Both the position numbers and the translations under genes were made by a program. From Betaproteobacteria bacterium Ga0077523 (GTDB taxonomy: Bacteria; Pseudomonadota; Gammaproteobacteria; Burkholderiales; Ga0077523), in NCBI GenBank assembly GCA_001464695.1, contig LNDQ01000120.1, positions 62,001 through 126,000 on the forward strand: a stretch of 64,000 nt of DNA. The letters run 5' to 3'. Each line of letters starts with the position of its first letter. Positions within the stretch are counted from its first letter, which is position 1. Shown one piece after another: positions 27,401 through 36,608 of this stretch. Under the pieces are notes generated by a model. The model was given only the letters and a program-made list of their open reading frames with translations. It was not told where the DNA came from and made no database searches.

Positions 27401-28717
27401 ATGGCCGCCCCCGACACCCTACCACCGCCGAATCTGATCCTCGAGCTCGTATCGGAGATCGAGACCGTCTCGATCGCCCGGCAGCTCGGCGTGATTCTCG
27501 TCTGTCTTTGCGTGTCGTGGCTGGTGGGCAGGATTCTGCGACCCAGGTTGAAGAGTGCGCGGGCCCATGCGGGCCTGGAAGATGAAGCGCTCAAGTTCGG
27601 TGCAGGCGGCCTCGATCGCGTCCTGAACCCGGCAGTCGTGTGGGTTCTATTGCTGATCGGGCGCGCCGTGCTGCATCACCACGGGCTGCCGATCAAGCTT
27701 CTCAATGTCGCGATCCCGCTCTCGTCGTCGCTCGTCATCATCCGCATCGCGGTGTACCTGCTGCGCCAGGCATTCCCCACCGGCAGTGGGGTGCGCAATT
27801 CGGAGCGGGCGATCGCCTGGACCATGTGGATCGGTGCGGTGCTGCACATCACCGGCCTGCTGCCGCACATCCGCGCGTGGATGGACGAACTTGCGCTGCC
27901 GCTGGGTACCCATCGGATCTCGTTGCTGAACGTCATCGAGGGCACGTTCTCCGTAGCGGTGACAATCCTCGTGGCCATGTGGATCGGCCGCCTGGTGGAA
28001 AACCGGGTGATGGCGCTCCAGCGAATGGATGTAAGCCTGCGCGTCGTGATAGCGAAGGCAGTGAAGGCCATCTTCCTGGTCTTCGCAGTGCTGATCGCAT
28101 TGCCGCTCGTGGGCATCGACGTCACCGTGCTTTCGGTGTTCGGTGGCGCCGTGGGCGTAGGGCTGGGCTTCGGCCTGCAGAAGATCGCGGCGAACTACAT
28201 CAGCGGCTTTGCGATCCTCCTCGACCGTTCCGTCAAGCTGGGCGATCTGGTGACCATCGACAATCGCCACGGCGAAGTGACGCGCCTCACGGCGCGCTAT
28301 GTGGTGGTACGCAGCGGTGACGGCACGGAGGCGATCATCCCGAACGAGTCGGTCATCACGTCGACCGTGCTCAACCACTCGTATTCCGATCGGCTGGCCC
28401 GGGTCGACCTCTCGATCCAGGTGGCTTATCAAACGGACCTCAGGGCGGCACTGGAGACGCTGCTCACCGTGGCACGGGCTGCAGCGCGTGTCGTGAAAGA
28501 GCCGGCACCGGTCGCGTTCGTCAAGAACTTCGGCGAGAGCGGCATCGATCTCGAGCTGATGGTCTGGATCACCGATCCCGAGGCCGGGCGCGCCAACCTG
28601 CGCTCCGACCTGAGTCTCGCTATCTACGATGCGTTCCGCGCCCAGGGCATCGAGATCCCGTTTCCACAGCGGGAGGTACGGGTTCTTGGCGGGGTTTCCC
28701 TACAAGACAGCGGCTGA
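27401..28717 (+). CDS. MscS family mechanosensitive ion channel
   Basis: A 438-residue inner-membrane channel with several amino-terminal spans (about 25-45, 75-95, 105-125, 135-155, 185-205) before the MscS pore domain. The pore helix VFGGAVGVGLGFGLQKIAANYISGF (here described in part) is Gly/Ala rich, and the beta domain follows with DRSVKLGDLVTIDNRHGEV and IPNESVITSTVLNHSY. These are hallmark MscS blocks. It presumably releases solutes on osmotic downshock. It lies alone downstream of rsmB, with a promoter-like sequence for the next gene just after it. Confidence 0.92.
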   Translation: MAAPDTLPPPNLILELVSEIETVSIARQLGVILVCLCVSWLVGRILRPRLKSARAHAGLEDEALKFGAGGLDRVLNPAVVWVLLLIGRAVLHHHGLPIKLLNVAIPLSSSLVIIRIAVYLLRQAFPTGSGVRNSERAIAWTMWIGAVLHITGLLPHIRAWMDELALPLGTHRISLLNVIEGTFSVAVTILVAMWIGRLVENRVMALQRMDVSLRVVIAKAVKAIFLVFAVLIALPLVGIDVTVLSVFGGAVGVGLGFGLQKIAANYISGFAILLDRSVKLGDLVTIDNRHGEVTRLTARYVVVRSGDGTEAIIPNESVITSTVLNHSYSDRLARVDLSIQVAYQTDLRAALETLLTVARAAARVVKEPAPVAFVKNFGESGIDLELMVWITDPEAGRANLRSDLSLAIYDAFRAQGIEIPFPQREVRVLGGVSLQDSG

Positions 28718-28731
28718 AATCTTGCTTGGTG

Positions 28732-28759
28732 TTGACTGTCACGGGCACGACCCCATATT
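28732..28759 (+). promoter_or_regulatory. Sigma70-like promoter before the desaturase
   Basis: TTGACT at 28732-28737 and CATATT at 28754-28759 are separated by 16 bases and lie about 85 bases before the desaturase start. This is a reasonable -35/-10 pair in otherwise GC-rich DNA. Confidence 0.4.
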
Positions 28760-28844
28760 TCAGCGGCGGGTTTGACCTGGCGCAGGGCCCGGACGCATGG
28801 GGTTCCTGTACAATCTGCAGTGCTGCCCACTTCCCGAGGTATTC

Positions 28845-29996
28845 ATGCTAATCAATGGTTTGATCGATCTTCCCTGGTGGGGCTACGTGCTCGTCGCGTT
28901 AGGGCTCACTCACGTGACGATCGCCGGCGTGACGATCTTCCTGCACCGCCATCAGGCGCACCGTGCACTGGATCTGCACCCGATTCCCAGCCATTTCTTC
29001 CGCTTCTGGCTCTGGTTCACGACCGGCATGGTCACCAAGGAGTGGGCCGCCATCCATCGGAAGCACCACGCCAAGTGCGAGACGCCTGAAGATCCCCACA
29101 GCCCGCAGGTTCTGGGCATCAACAAGGTGATGTGGGAAGGCGCCGAACTCTATCGCCAGGAAGGCAAGAATGCGCTCACCCTGGAAAAGTACGGTCACGG
29201 CACGCCCGACGACTGGGTTGAACGCAACGTCTACTCCAGGCACACCACGCTCGGCATCGGCCTGCAACTCATCCTGAACGTCGTTCTGTTCGGACCCGTG
29301 GGCCTCAGCATCTGGGCCGTCCAGATGGCCTGGATTCCCATCTTCGCCGCCGGTGTCATCAACGGCATCGGCCACTACTGGGGCTATCGCAACTTCGCGG
29401 CCGACGACGCCAGCCGGAATATCGTGCCCTGGGGCATCCTGATCGGCGGTGAAGAACTGCACAACAACCACCACGCCTATGCGTCCTCGGCGCGCCTGTC
29501 GAGCAAGTGGTACGAGTTCGACATCGGCTGGGCATACATCCGCATCATGGAGATCCTGGGGCTCGCCAAGGTGAAGAAGCTGGCGCCGAAGGTCCGCATG
29601 GAATTCGGCAAATCCCACGTCGATCTGGCAACGCTGCACGCCGTCATCACGCATCGCTACGATGTCCTCGCGCGGTATGCCCGCTCGCTCAAGGCCACGT
29701 GGACCGAAGAGGCGCACAAGCTGCGCATCGATCGCGAATCGGCGAAGCGCCTGTTGCACAGCGACGAACAACAGTTGCCCCATCAGGATCGGGTCCGCCT
29801 GAACGAACTGCTCGCCAACAGCAAGGTGCTGGCGACAGTGCATTCGATGCGTCAGGAGCTCGCCCAGGTGTGGCAACGTTCCACCGCCTCGAAGGAGCAG
29901 CTGGTGAAGCACCTCGAAGACTGGTGCCACCGGGCGGAGCGCAGCGGCATCGTGCCGTTGCAGGAATTCTCCCGGCAGCTGCGCAGCTACGCCTGA
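28845..29996 (+). CDS. Acyl-CoA/fatty acid desaturase
   Basis: Membrane di-iron desaturase, 383 residues from ATG 28845, which has GAGG 5 bases upstream; an in-frame ATG 48 bases earlier has no ribosome site. The three histidine boxes are HRHQAHRAL, HRKHHAKCETPEDPH and GEELHNNHHAYASSA. These are typical of delta-9-type acyl desaturases. Hydrophobic spans lie at about 5-25, 45-60 and 130-170. The carboxy-terminal 130 residues are charged and helical, longer than in many relatives. It ends at a bidirectional terminator shared with rpmG. Confidence 0.93.
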   Translation: MLINGLIDLPWWGYVLVALGLTHVTIAGVTIFLHRHQAHRALDLHPIPSHFFRFWLWFTTGMVTKEWAAIHRKHHAKCETPEDPHSPQVLGINKVMWEGAELYRQEGKNALTLEKYGHGTPDDWVERNVYSRHTTLGIGLQLILNVVLFGPVGLSIWAVQMAWIPIFAAGVINGIGHYWGYRNFAADDASRNIVPWGILIGGEELHNNHHAYASSARLSSKWYEFDIGWAYIRIMEILGLAKVKKLAPKVRMEFGKSHVDLATLHAVITHRYDVLARYARSLKATWTEEAHKLRIDRESAKRLLHSDEQQLPHQDRVRLNELLANSKVLATVHSMRQELAQVWQRSTASKEQLVKHLEDWCHRAERSGIVPLQEFSRQLRSYA

Positions 29997-30018
29997 CACC
30001 GGGCGAGCCGCCCAAACA

Positions 30019-30049
30019 AAAAGCCCGCTTGAAGAGCGGGCTTTTTTTG
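30019..30049. terminator. Bidirectional terminator between desaturase and rpmG
   Basis: Stem AAGCCCGCT / AGCGGGCTT with a 5-base loop, flanked by A-run on the left and seven T on the right. It can stop transcripts from the plus-strand desaturase and from minus-strand rpmB-rpmG. Confidence 0.9.
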
Positions 30050-30073
30050 TGGCCGCGGCCGGACCAGCAAGCT

Positions 30074-30229
30074 CTACTTGAGCTTCGTTTCCTTGTAGAG
30101 CACGTGCTTGCGGGCCTTGGGATCGTACTTCTTGATCTCCATCTTCTCGGGCATCGTGCGCTTGTTCTTCGTGGTCGTGTAGAAATGGCCGGTGCCGGCA
30201 GTGGACTCGAGCTTGATCTTGTCGCGCAT
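30074..30229 (-). CDS. rpmG: 50S ribosomal protein L33
   Basis: Large-subunit ribosomal protein of 51 residues. It begins [20 protein letters not shown] and ends [10 protein letters not shown], matching the cysteine-free type of L33. It follows rpmB by 13 bases on the minus strand, the usual rpmB-rpmG pair. The true start is the ATG at 30229; the longer frame overlaps rpmB and is not coding. The zinc-binding cysteines of the other L33 type are absent, as expected for this class. Confidence 0.96.
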   Translation of the reverse strand: MRDKIKLESTAGTGHFYTTTKNKRTMPEKMEIKKYDPKARKHVLYKETKLK

Positions 30230-30242
30230 GGGTACGGCTCCG

Positions 30243-30479
30243 TCAGATGCGTTCGCCGGCGGCACGCAGTTCGGCCAGGACGGCATCGATGCCGTTCTTG
30301 TCGATGGTGCGCAGGGCGGCGTTGGTGAGGCGCAGCGAGATGTAGCGGTTCTCGCTCTCGACCCAGATGCGGCGGTACTGCAGGTTCGGCAGGAACCGGC
30401 GCTTGGTCTTGTTGTTGGCGTGGGAAACATTGTTGCCAACCATCGGCTTCTTGCCGGTGATCTTGCAGACGCGGGCCAT
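30243..30479 (-). CDS. rpmB: 50S ribosomal protein L28
   Basis: Large-subunit ribosomal protein of 78 residues. It begins [20 protein letters not shown] and continues [20 protein letters not shown], the standard L28 sequence. It is the first gene of the rpmB-rpmG operon. A promoter is expected in the 128 bases between it and radC; an AT-rich TTTATAC is visible there in plus orientation. Confidence 0.97.
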   Translation of the reverse strand: MARVCKITGKKPMVGNNVSHANNKTKRRFLPNLQYRRIWVESENRYISLRLTNAALRTIDKNGIDAVLAELRAAGERI

Positions 30480-30607
30480 GATCTAGAACTCCAGAGAAGG
30501 GCTCAGAAAAGTCGGCCTTTATACCACAGGCCCGCTTGGGCGCTCAAGAGTCGGGGCCGGCCCGTCCTCCGCGCTCCAGCGATCCCCTCGCCGGGTGGCT
30601 CACGCCG

Positions 30608-31285
30608 CTAGAGCAGCCCCCGCTCGGCGAAGGACATGGCTCCACCCCGGCCCACGACGAAGTGATCCAGCACCCGGACATCGATCAGCGCCAGGGCCTG
30701 CCGGAGCACCCGGGTCAGGTCCTCGTCCGCCTGGCTGGGCTCGGCCACGCCGGAGGGGTGGTTGTGGGCGAAGATGACCGCGGCAGCATTGTGGGTCAAG
30801 GCCTGTTTGACCACTTCACGGGGGTAGACGCTGGTCTGCGTGAGAGTGCCCGCAAACAGTTCCTCCAGCGCCAGAACGCGGTTCTGGGCGTCCACGAAGA
30901 TCACCACGAAGACCTCGCGGGACAGGTTCTGGAGTTTCAACCGGAGGTAGCTCTTGACCGCCTCGGGGGTCGACAGCACGTCCGCCTGATCCATGGACTC
31001 GCGCAGCGCCCGGCGCGCCATTTCCATGACGGCTTGCAGCATGACGTACTTGGCCTCCCCCATGCCGGGTACGGCGCTGACGGCACCGAGGCTCGCGGCG
31101 AACAGCCCGTTCAGGCTGCGGAAGCGCTCCTTCAACTCGCGGGCGACGTCGATCGCGCTTTTCCCCGCCACCCCGCTCGTGCGCAGGAAGATCGCGATCA
31201 GCTCGGCATCCGAAAGCGCCTGGGCGCCCAGGGACAGGAGCTTCTCACGCGGCTGCTCGCCTTCCGGCCAATCCTTGATCGCCAT
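30608..31285 (-). CDS. radC: RadC family JAMM-domain protein
   Basis: The protein has 225 residues. The amino-terminal helix-hairpin-helix region has [20 protein letters not shown] and [14 protein letters not shown]. The carboxy-terminal JAMM metalloprotease-like domain has the metal motif [20 protein letters not shown]. RadC was first linked to DNA repair, but its biochemical role is not established. ATG 31285 gives the family start [20 protein letters not shown]. It is divergent from coaBC with a 75-base spacer. The frame upstream of this start is shadow of coaBC. Confidence 0.95.
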   Translation of the reverse strand: MAIKDWPEGEQPREKLLSLGAQALSDAELIAIFLRTSGVAGKSAIDVARELKERFRSLNGLFAASLGAVSAVPGMGEAKYVMLQAVMEMARRALRESMDQADVLSTPEAVKSYLRLKLQNLSREVFVVIFVDAQNRVLALEELFAGTLTQTSVYPREVVKQALTHNAAAVIFAHNHPSGVAEPSQADEDLTRVLRQALALIDVRVLDHFVVGRGGAMSFAERGLL

Positions 31286-31360
31286 CGGTGTCTGCGGCCG
31301 TGTCGAGGGTCGGCCGGGCAGTTTACACTTGCACGGCTTCCCCCCCATTCCCCGCGCTCC

Positions 31361-32554
31361 ATGAGCAAATCCGCACAACGTCGCCTGGTACTCGGCTTGA
31401 CCGGCGGCATCGCCGCTTACAAGGCCGCCGAACTGACGCGGCTGCTGATCGGGCAGAACGCGACCGTGCAGGTCGTGATGACCGACGCCGCCACGCGGTT
31501 CATTTCCGCTGCGACGATGCAGGCGCTGTCGGGCGGCCCGGTGTACACGGATCTCTGGGACGGGCGCGTCGACAACGGCATGGCGCACATCGAGCTCTCG
31601 CGCGGTGCCGATCTGATCGCGGTCGCCCCGGCCAGCGCCGACTTCCTGGCGAAGCTTGCGCACGGCCTGTGCGACGACCTGCTCTCGACCCTGTGCCTCG
31701 CCCGCGATTGTCCGCTGCTGGTGGCACCGGCCATGAACCGCCAGATGTGGGAACACCCGGCCACGCAACGCAACGTCGCGCAGTTGCGCGCGGACGGAAT
31801 AGCGGTGCTCGGGCCGGACAGCGGCTCGCAGGCGTGCGGTGAATCGGGCATGGGACGCATGCTGGAACCGGAGTCGCTCGCCGACGAGATCCTCGCGTGG
31901 TTCGAGCCCAAGGTGTTCGCGGGCTATCGCGTGCTGGTCACCGCCGGTCCGACGTTCGAGCGCATCGATGCCGTGCGCGGCATCACCAACCCCAGTTCCG
32001 GCAAGATGGGGTTCGCCGTGGCCCGTGCAGCCAAGGAAGCGGGCGCCGAAGTGACGCTCGTGAGCGGGCCGACGACTCTCGCTGCCCCGACCGGGATCAC
32101 GATCAAGCGGGTCACCAGTGCGCAGGAGATGCTCGGGGCCGTGGAGGCTGCCGTCGGTACCTGCGACATCTTCATCAGCGTCGCCGCGGTCGCGGACTAC
32201 ACCCCGCTCAATCCGCAGGAGCAGAAGATGAAGAAGGATGCGCGCATCCTGTCGCTCGAACTGGCGCCAACGCCGGACATCCTGGCCAACGTCGCGAGTC
32301 GCGCCAATCCTCCGTTCTGCGTCGGCTTCGCCGCCGAGAGCGAACGTCTCGACGAATACGCAGAGGCCAAGCGCAAACGCAAGCACCTGCCGCTGCTCGC
32401 GGCGAACATCGCCCAGCAATCCATCGGGGCCGACGAGAGCGAATTGATCCTCTTCGACGACCAGGGCCGCCATCCGTTGCCGCGCGCACCGAAGCTCGAA
32501 CAGGCGCGCAAGCTCATCGCGCACATCGCCAGGCTGTATCCGGCAAGCCACTGA
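31361..32554 (+). CDS. coaBC: Bifunctional phosphopantothenoylcysteine decarboxylase/synthetase
   Basis: Two coenzyme A steps in one protein, 397 residues. The CoaC half (about 1-180) is a flavoprotein with [19 protein letters not shown], the [20 protein letters not shown] block and [16 protein letters not shown]. The active cysteine is in [12 protein letters not shown]. The CoaB half (about 185-397) has [30 protein letters not shown] and a substrate loop rich in Lys. Its stop is 4 bases before dut, the common coaBC-dut pairing. Confidence 0.96.
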   Translation: MSKSAQRRLVLGLTGGIAAYKAAELTRLLIGQNATVQVVMTDAATRFISAATMQALSGGPVYTDLWDGRVDNGMAHIELSRGADLIAVAPASADFLAKLAHGLCDDLLSTLCLARDCPLLVAPAMNRQMWEHPATQRNVAQLRADGIAVLGPDSGSQACGESGMGRMLEPESLADEILAWFEPKVFAGYRVLVTAGPTFERIDAVRGITNPSSGKMGFAVARAAKEAGAEVTLVSGPTTLAAPTGITIKRVTSAQEMLGAVEAAVGTCDIFISVAAVADYTPLNPQEQKMKKDARILSLELAPTPDILANVASRANPPFCVGFAAESERLDEYAEAKRKRKHLPLLAANIAQQSIGADESELILFDDQGRHPLPRAPKLEQARKLIAHIARLYPASH

Positions 32555-32558
32555 ACCG

Positions 32559-33008
32559 ATGCCCTCGATCGACCTGCGCGTTCTGGACGAACGCATCCGC
32601 GAACTGCTGCCCGCCTACGCCACGACCGGATCGGCAGGATTGGACTTGCGCGCGTGCATCGACGCCCCTCTCACGCTAGCACCCGGTGCCACGGAACTCG
32701 TGCCCACCGGCATCGCCATTCACATCGCCGATCCGGGGCTGGCGGCGATGATCCTTCCGCGCAGCGGTCTCGGTCACAAGCACGGCATCGTGCTCGGCAA
32801 CCTGGTCGGGCTCATCGATTCCGACTACCAGGGGCAGCTCTTCGTCTCCACCTGGAATCGGGGTTCAGCGGCCTTCGTGCTGAACCCGCTGGAGCGGCTC
32901 GCTCAGATGGTCATCGTGCCGGTGGTGCAAGCAACTTTCCGCGTGGTCGAATCGTTCGGGGATTCGACCCGCGGTGCCGGCGGCTTCGGGAGCACCGGCA
33001 AGAGCTAG
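32559..33008 (+). CDS. dut: dUTP diphosphatase
   Basis: Trimeric dUTPase that keeps uracil out of DNA and supplies dUMP, 149 residues. All five motifs are visible: GSAGLDLRA (1), [15 protein letters not shown] (2), [11 protein letters not shown] (3), [11 protein letters not shown] (4) and the Gly-rich tail [12 protein letters not shown] (5). It follows coaBC by 4 bases and is convergent with the methanol-oxidation cytochrome. Confidence 0.97.
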   Translation: MPSIDLRVLDERIRELLPAYATTGSAGLDLRACIDAPLTLAPGATELVPTGIAIHIADPGLAAMILPRSGLGHKHGIVLGNLVGLIDSDYQGQLFVSTWNRGSAAFVLNPLERLAQMVIVPVVQATFRVVESFGDSTRGAGGFGSTGKS

Positions 33009-33039
33009 CGCGTTCGCGATGACGAACGCGCGCTGTGCG

Positions 33040-33471
33040 TTACTGCTTGGCTGACGCGAGATCGTCCTGGATCTTCTTTTCCTGAAGCGTCCGGATGTAG
33101 GCGATGATGTTCACGATCTCTTCCTGGCTGAGACTGGTGGCGAAGGCGCCCATCTTGGTGCCCGGACGACCGGCCGCAATCGTCGCGTAAATCGCGGACG
33201 ACTTGCTGCCCCATTTGTACTTCTGACAGGCGAGGCACACGCTGCTGCTGCCGCCCCGGCCGAGCGGCGTGTGGCAGTAGGAGCACCGGGCGCCGTAGCG
33301 TTCCTTGCCGTTCTCGAGCGCCTTCGCATCGTCCACCGGAATCGGCATGTCGTTTTCCATGCCGTGCCGGTCGATCTCTTCGCCTTCCGCAGCGATCGTG
33401 GCGGTCACGCTCCCGGCGCCGAACGCCAAGGCGCACAGAACGGTCGCGATCCACTTCATGCCAGTACCCAT
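33040..33471 (-). CDS. xoxG: Periplasmic c-type cytochrome of the methanol oxidation locus
   Basis: A 143-residue secreted cytochrome, with signal peptide WIATVLCALAFGAG to about ATIAA. One haem site CSYCH is near residue 63-67, and the likely axial Met is in GTKMGAF. It also has a second CxxC, CLACQ, about 15 residues later; this four-cysteine pattern is, as far as I recall, a feature of the methanol-metabolism-related cytochrome family. ATG 33471 has GGAGGAGG 7 bases upstream. It is 26 bases downstream of xoxJ and presumably accepts electrons from XoxF. The symbol xoxG is by locus and is tentative. Confidence 0.8.
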   Translation of the reverse strand: MGTGMKWIATVLCALAFGAGSVTATIAAEGEEIDRHGMENDMPIPVDDAKALENGKERYGARCSYCHTPLGRGGSSSVCLACQKYKWGSKSSAIYATIAAGRPGTKMGAFATSLSQEEIVNIIAYIRTLQEKKIQDDLASAKQ

Positions 33472-33497
33472 GATGTTGCCTCCTCCTCGTTGATGAT

Positions 33498-34352
33498 CTA
33501 CGACGCGAACGGCGGATAGAACGGCACGCCGTAGCGCTCGACGATTTCCTTGATCTTGCCGGTTTCGAGCAACTCGCCGAGCCCTTCATCAATGAAGGCT
33601 CGCAGCGACTTGTCTTCCTTGCGCACCACCCAGGCGGCATTGAACCGCAGGCCATCCAGCGGCACGAACCCCGGGACCATCTTGAAGGTCGCCTTGGGAT
33701 AGTCGGTCTGAATGGTGCCGAGCGTCGTCGAGAACAACATGCCGGCGTCGACCTCGCCCTTCATCATCGCGTCCAGCATGCGCTTGCTCCCCATGAAGAG
33801 TTCGCGCGGAATCTTGTTCATGAACAGATAGTCGTCCATCGGCGTGGACATCGACACGCCCACCTTGATGTCTGCTTCCTTGAATTCGGCGAGTGTGGTC
33901 TTGTCCGCGGCCTTGCCCTGCGTCACCAGGACATACCCCATGCCGAGATACGGGCGCGTGAACGCGAGTTTGCCCATCAGCATGTCGTCCTCTCCGTTGT
34001 CCGACATGCCCAGGAAAACGTCGCATTTGCGCGCCAGGATGGACTGCCGGAAAGCACGCGAGGTACCCCCGCGGGAGGCGGTATTCACCCACACGAGGTC
34101 GAGGCGCATGCCGGCGCGCTTCGCCACAGCCCGAAGGATCTCGACGTCGAACCCGGGCGGATCGCTGTTCTGCTGCGCGTGCGGATACTCGTAGGGATCG
34201 GCACAGGCGGTCAGCATGCCGCGGGCCTTGGCACGCACCAGCGCGTCGCTCGACTCGAGCGGATCAGCCTCGCCTTCCGCGGCGAACGCCTGGACGGCAA
34301 GGAAAGCCGCCCCAACCAACATCAGATATCGCACCAATCGTAGCTTGTTCAA
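33498..34352 (-). CDS. xoxJ: XoxJ/MoxJ-type periplasmic solute-binding-like protein
   Basis: A type-2 periplasmic-binding-protein fold encoded with PQQ methanol dehydrogenases and thought to help XoxF mature or activate, 284 residues from TTG 34352. That start has GGAGGAG 6 bases upstream and gives a signal peptide KLRLVRYLMLVGAAFLAVQA with cleavage after AFA. Two ATGs further upstream lack a ribosome site. Family blocks include LTACADPYEYPHAQQNSDPPG, ILARKCDVFLGMSDNGED and LAFTRPYLGMGYVLV. It lies between the xoxF terminator and the cytochrome gene. Confidence 0.88.
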   Translation of the reverse strand: MNKLRLVRYLMLVGAAFLAVQAFAAEGEADPLESSDALVRAKARGMLTACADPYEYPHAQQNSDPPGFDVEILRAVAKRAGMRLDLVWVNTASRGGTSRAFRQSILARKCDVFLGMSDNGEDDMLMGKLAFTRPYLGMGYVLVTQGKAADKTTLAEFKEADIKVGVSMSTPMDDYLFMNKIPRELFMGSKRMLDAMMKGEVDAGMLFSTTLGTIQTDYPKATFKMVPGFVPLDGLRFNAAWVVRKEDKSLRAFIDEGLGELLETGKIKEIVERYGVPFYPPFAS

Positions 34353-34496
34353 ACCGTACTCCTCCTCGACCGCACCGCACATCGTCACTGCAGCTGCGCG
34401 GTTTAACCTGCCCGGATGCCGTCGGTCATCCAACGCATAGCCCCGCAGACCGGTTCACAGACTGTAGTTCGAAGCAGGGTCGAAAAACAGCGCGAC

Positions 34497-34541
34497 CCCA
34501 AAAAAACAACAGGGGAGGGCAGCAGCTTCGCCCTCCCCTGT
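34497..34541 (-). terminator. Terminator after xoxF
   Basis: A 12-base perfect stem (ACAGGGGAGGGC / GCCCTCCCCTGT) with a 9-base loop is followed, on the minus strand, by a T-rich run including seven T. It lies 52 bases after the xoxF stop and separates xoxF from xoxJ and the cytochrome, so xoxF mRNA may be made in excess. Confidence 0.9.
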
Positions 34542-34592
34542 TTCTTTGCCGACTGCCTGCCCGAGCTTTTCAGCCCAGGCAGTTCAACCCTA

Positions 34593-36329
34593 TCAGTCCA
34601 GCGCGAAGACCGTCAGGCCACCGCCCTTGGAGTGCTTCTTGTACCAATCAGCGTAGTGCAGGGGCCAGATGCCGCCGCCGCCCGCGCCCCACACGATCGC
34701 CACGTACTGCTTGCCGTTGGCGGTGTAGGTGGTCGGGTTGCCGTAGACACCGGAACCCAACTGGAAGGACCAGAGGTGCTCACCGGTCTCGTCATTCAGG
34801 GCATTGAAGTACCCTTGCGGATCACCGTAGAACACCAGGCCGCCGCCGGTGGCCAGCATGCCGCCGGTCGCAGGCTCGGACTGGGACTTCGACCAGACCA
34901 GCGCACCCGTCGCGGCGTCGAACGCCTTGATGTGGCCGGCACCGGCGTTGAAGTTCAGCACCTTGGCACCGAGGTACCATTCGCCGCGCTTCCACTCCAT
35001 CTTCTTGGCCTGGAGGTCCATCGCGAAGTCATACACCGGCACGTAAACCATCTTCGTGCGGCGGCTGTACGCCATCGGGTGCCACTCCTTGCCGCCGTCC
35101 AGGGACGGGGCGATGTCGGTCGTGACCTTGTCGTACACGACGTCCTTCTCGGGCCAGTTGTAGACGGGCTTGCAGTTGTTGGCCGGGGTAATCGGCTTGG
35201 TCCAGTTCACGCGTTGCAGAGCCGTGACCCAGACGCACTTGTGCTCTTGACCCGCCTTGCTCTTGACGGTGTTCACGCGGTCGATGCCGTAGATGTGACC
35301 GTTGCGCGAACCGTGGAGCCAAAGCTTCTTGCCGCCGACGTCGGCCAGAATCATTTCATTCACGCCGTCGTAGTCGTACGGATCGTTCGGCGTGTAGTTG
35401 AAATAGCTCCGGATCTTGCCGGTGTCGGGATCCATGGCCAGGTTGCTGTTGGTGAACAGGTTGTCACCGAGGCGCACATGGCGGTCGAAGTCCGGGCCGG
35501 GGTTGCCGACGGGCCAGTAGAGCGTGTTGGTGTCCTTGTCATAGGAACCCGTGATCCACGCCGAACCACCGCCGTACTTCCACGACTCGCCGGCCCACGT
35601 ATCGTTGCCAGGCTCGCCCGGGCCCGGGATCGTGTAGGTCTTCCACACGGGGGCGCCGGTATCCGCGTCGATCGCCGCGATCCAGCCGCGAACGCCGTAC
35701 TCGGCGCCGGCCGTACCGAAGATGATCTTGTTGCGCAGAGCCATCGGCATGATCGTGAAGGTCTCGGCGTAGGTGTAGTCACCCATCTTCTTGTCCCAGA
35801 CCACCTTGCCGGTCGCGTTGTCGAGCGCAACGATGTGCGCGTCGAGGGTCGCGAGGTACACCTTGTTCTTGTAGACGGCGACGCCGCGGTTCACGACGTC
35901 ACAGCACAGCTTCGGAAACACGTCGCCGGGCAATTCGCGCTCGTACTTCCAGTTGACCTTGCCGGTCGCGCCGTCGACGGACCAGACCTTGTTGTACGAA
36001 GAGGTCACGTACACGGTGCCGTTCACGACCACGGCCTGGCTGTCCTGGCCGTCCAGCACGCCGAACGAAAGCTGCCACGCGGCCTTCAGGTTTTTGACGT
36101 TCGACTGGTTGACCTGCGTCAGCGGGCTGTAGCGCGTGGTCTGGTAGTCACGGCCGTACAGGAGCCAGTTCTGCGCGTCCTTGTCGGCGTTGAGCAGCAT
36201 GTCGTCGGTCACGTAGTTCGGATAGAGCTTGGCAGCAGCTTCATCCAAACCTTGCGCCCATGCGCCGCCGGAAGCGAGCGCGAAGGCGGCGACGACTGCT
36301 GCACGATTCAGCAACAGTTGCTTCACCAT
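34593..36329 (-). CDS. xoxF: Lanthanide-dependent methanol dehydrogenase XoxF
   Basis: Periplasmic PQQ alcohol dehydrogenase oxidising methanol, 578 residues with a signal peptide ending SGGAWA/QG. The eight-bladed propeller repeats are clear. The vicinal disulfide is FPKLCCDVVNRG, the tryptophan-docking and metal-ligand Glu region is NDTWAGESWKYGGG, and the catalytic Asp region is TPNDPYDYDGVNEM. The extra Asp two residues after the catalytic Asp (DYD) marks XoxF rather than calcium-type MxaF. No mxaI is nearby. The gene has its own terminator and a 279-base upstream region with an inverted repeat. Confidence 0.95.
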   Translation of the reverse strand: MVKQLLLNRAAVVAAFALASGGAWAQGLDEAAAKLYPNYVTDDMLLNADKDAQNWLLYGRDYQTTRYSPLTQVNQSNVKNLKAAWQLSFGVLDGQDSQAVVVNGTVYVTSSYNKVWSVDGATGKVNWKYERELPGDVFPKLCCDVVNRGVAVYKNKVYLATLDAHIVALDNATGKVVWDKKMGDYTYAETFTIMPMALRNKIIFGTAGAEYGVRGWIAAIDADTGAPVWKTYTIPGPGEPGNDTWAGESWKYGGGSAWITGSYDKDTNTLYWPVGNPGPDFDRHVRLGDNLFTNSNLAMDPDTGKIRSYFNYTPNDPYDYDGVNEMILADVGGKKLWLHGSRNGHIYGIDRVNTVKSKAGQEHKCVWVTALQRVNWTKPITPANNCKPVYNWPEKDVVYDKVTTDIAPSLDGGKEWHPMAYSRRTKMVYVPVYDFAMDLQAKKMEWKRGEWYLGAKVLNFNAGAGHIKAFDAATGALVWSKSQSEPATGGMLATGGGLVFYGDPQGYFNALNDETGEHLWSFQLGSGVYGNPTTYTANGKQYVAIVWGAGGGGIWPLHYADWYKKHSKGGGLTVFALD

Positions 36330-36551
36330 TGAAGTACCTCCCGAAGTCGGGCCCGCGATCGTTCGACCGGTGGCCCTTGGTTTTGAGTATTACTTGGTAT
36401 TGCTTGGAACTGCAGAACTGACCGAAGAAGCGCGCGAATCAAGCCTTCCGGCGCGACGCGACGTTAAGGTAACCCCGTAGGCTTGTCAACCAGTTCCACC
36501 CTCGGTGACCCCGCGGAAACCCGCGCCGCTATTGCGTTGCACAAGCCTCGC

Positions 36552-36574
36552 GTTGGACAAGTCGAGTGTCCAAC
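36552..36574. promoter_or_regulatory. Inverted repeat upstream of xoxF
   Basis: Arms GTTGGACA and TGTCCAAC, 8 bases each and perfect, are separated by 7 bases. It lies 222 bases before the xoxF start and 34 bases after the stop of the upstream phosphatase gene. With no T-run, it looks more like a dyad operator than a terminator. Its binding protein is unknown. Confidence 0.45.
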
Positions 36575-36608
36575 AGATCGGCTTGCCACCCGCTGCCCAC
36601 AACCGCCT

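Noticed and set aside
34416-36332. Plus-strand open frame opposite xoxF
   Set aside because: Composition mirrors XoxF repeats (Val/His/Arg rich) and no protein family is seen.
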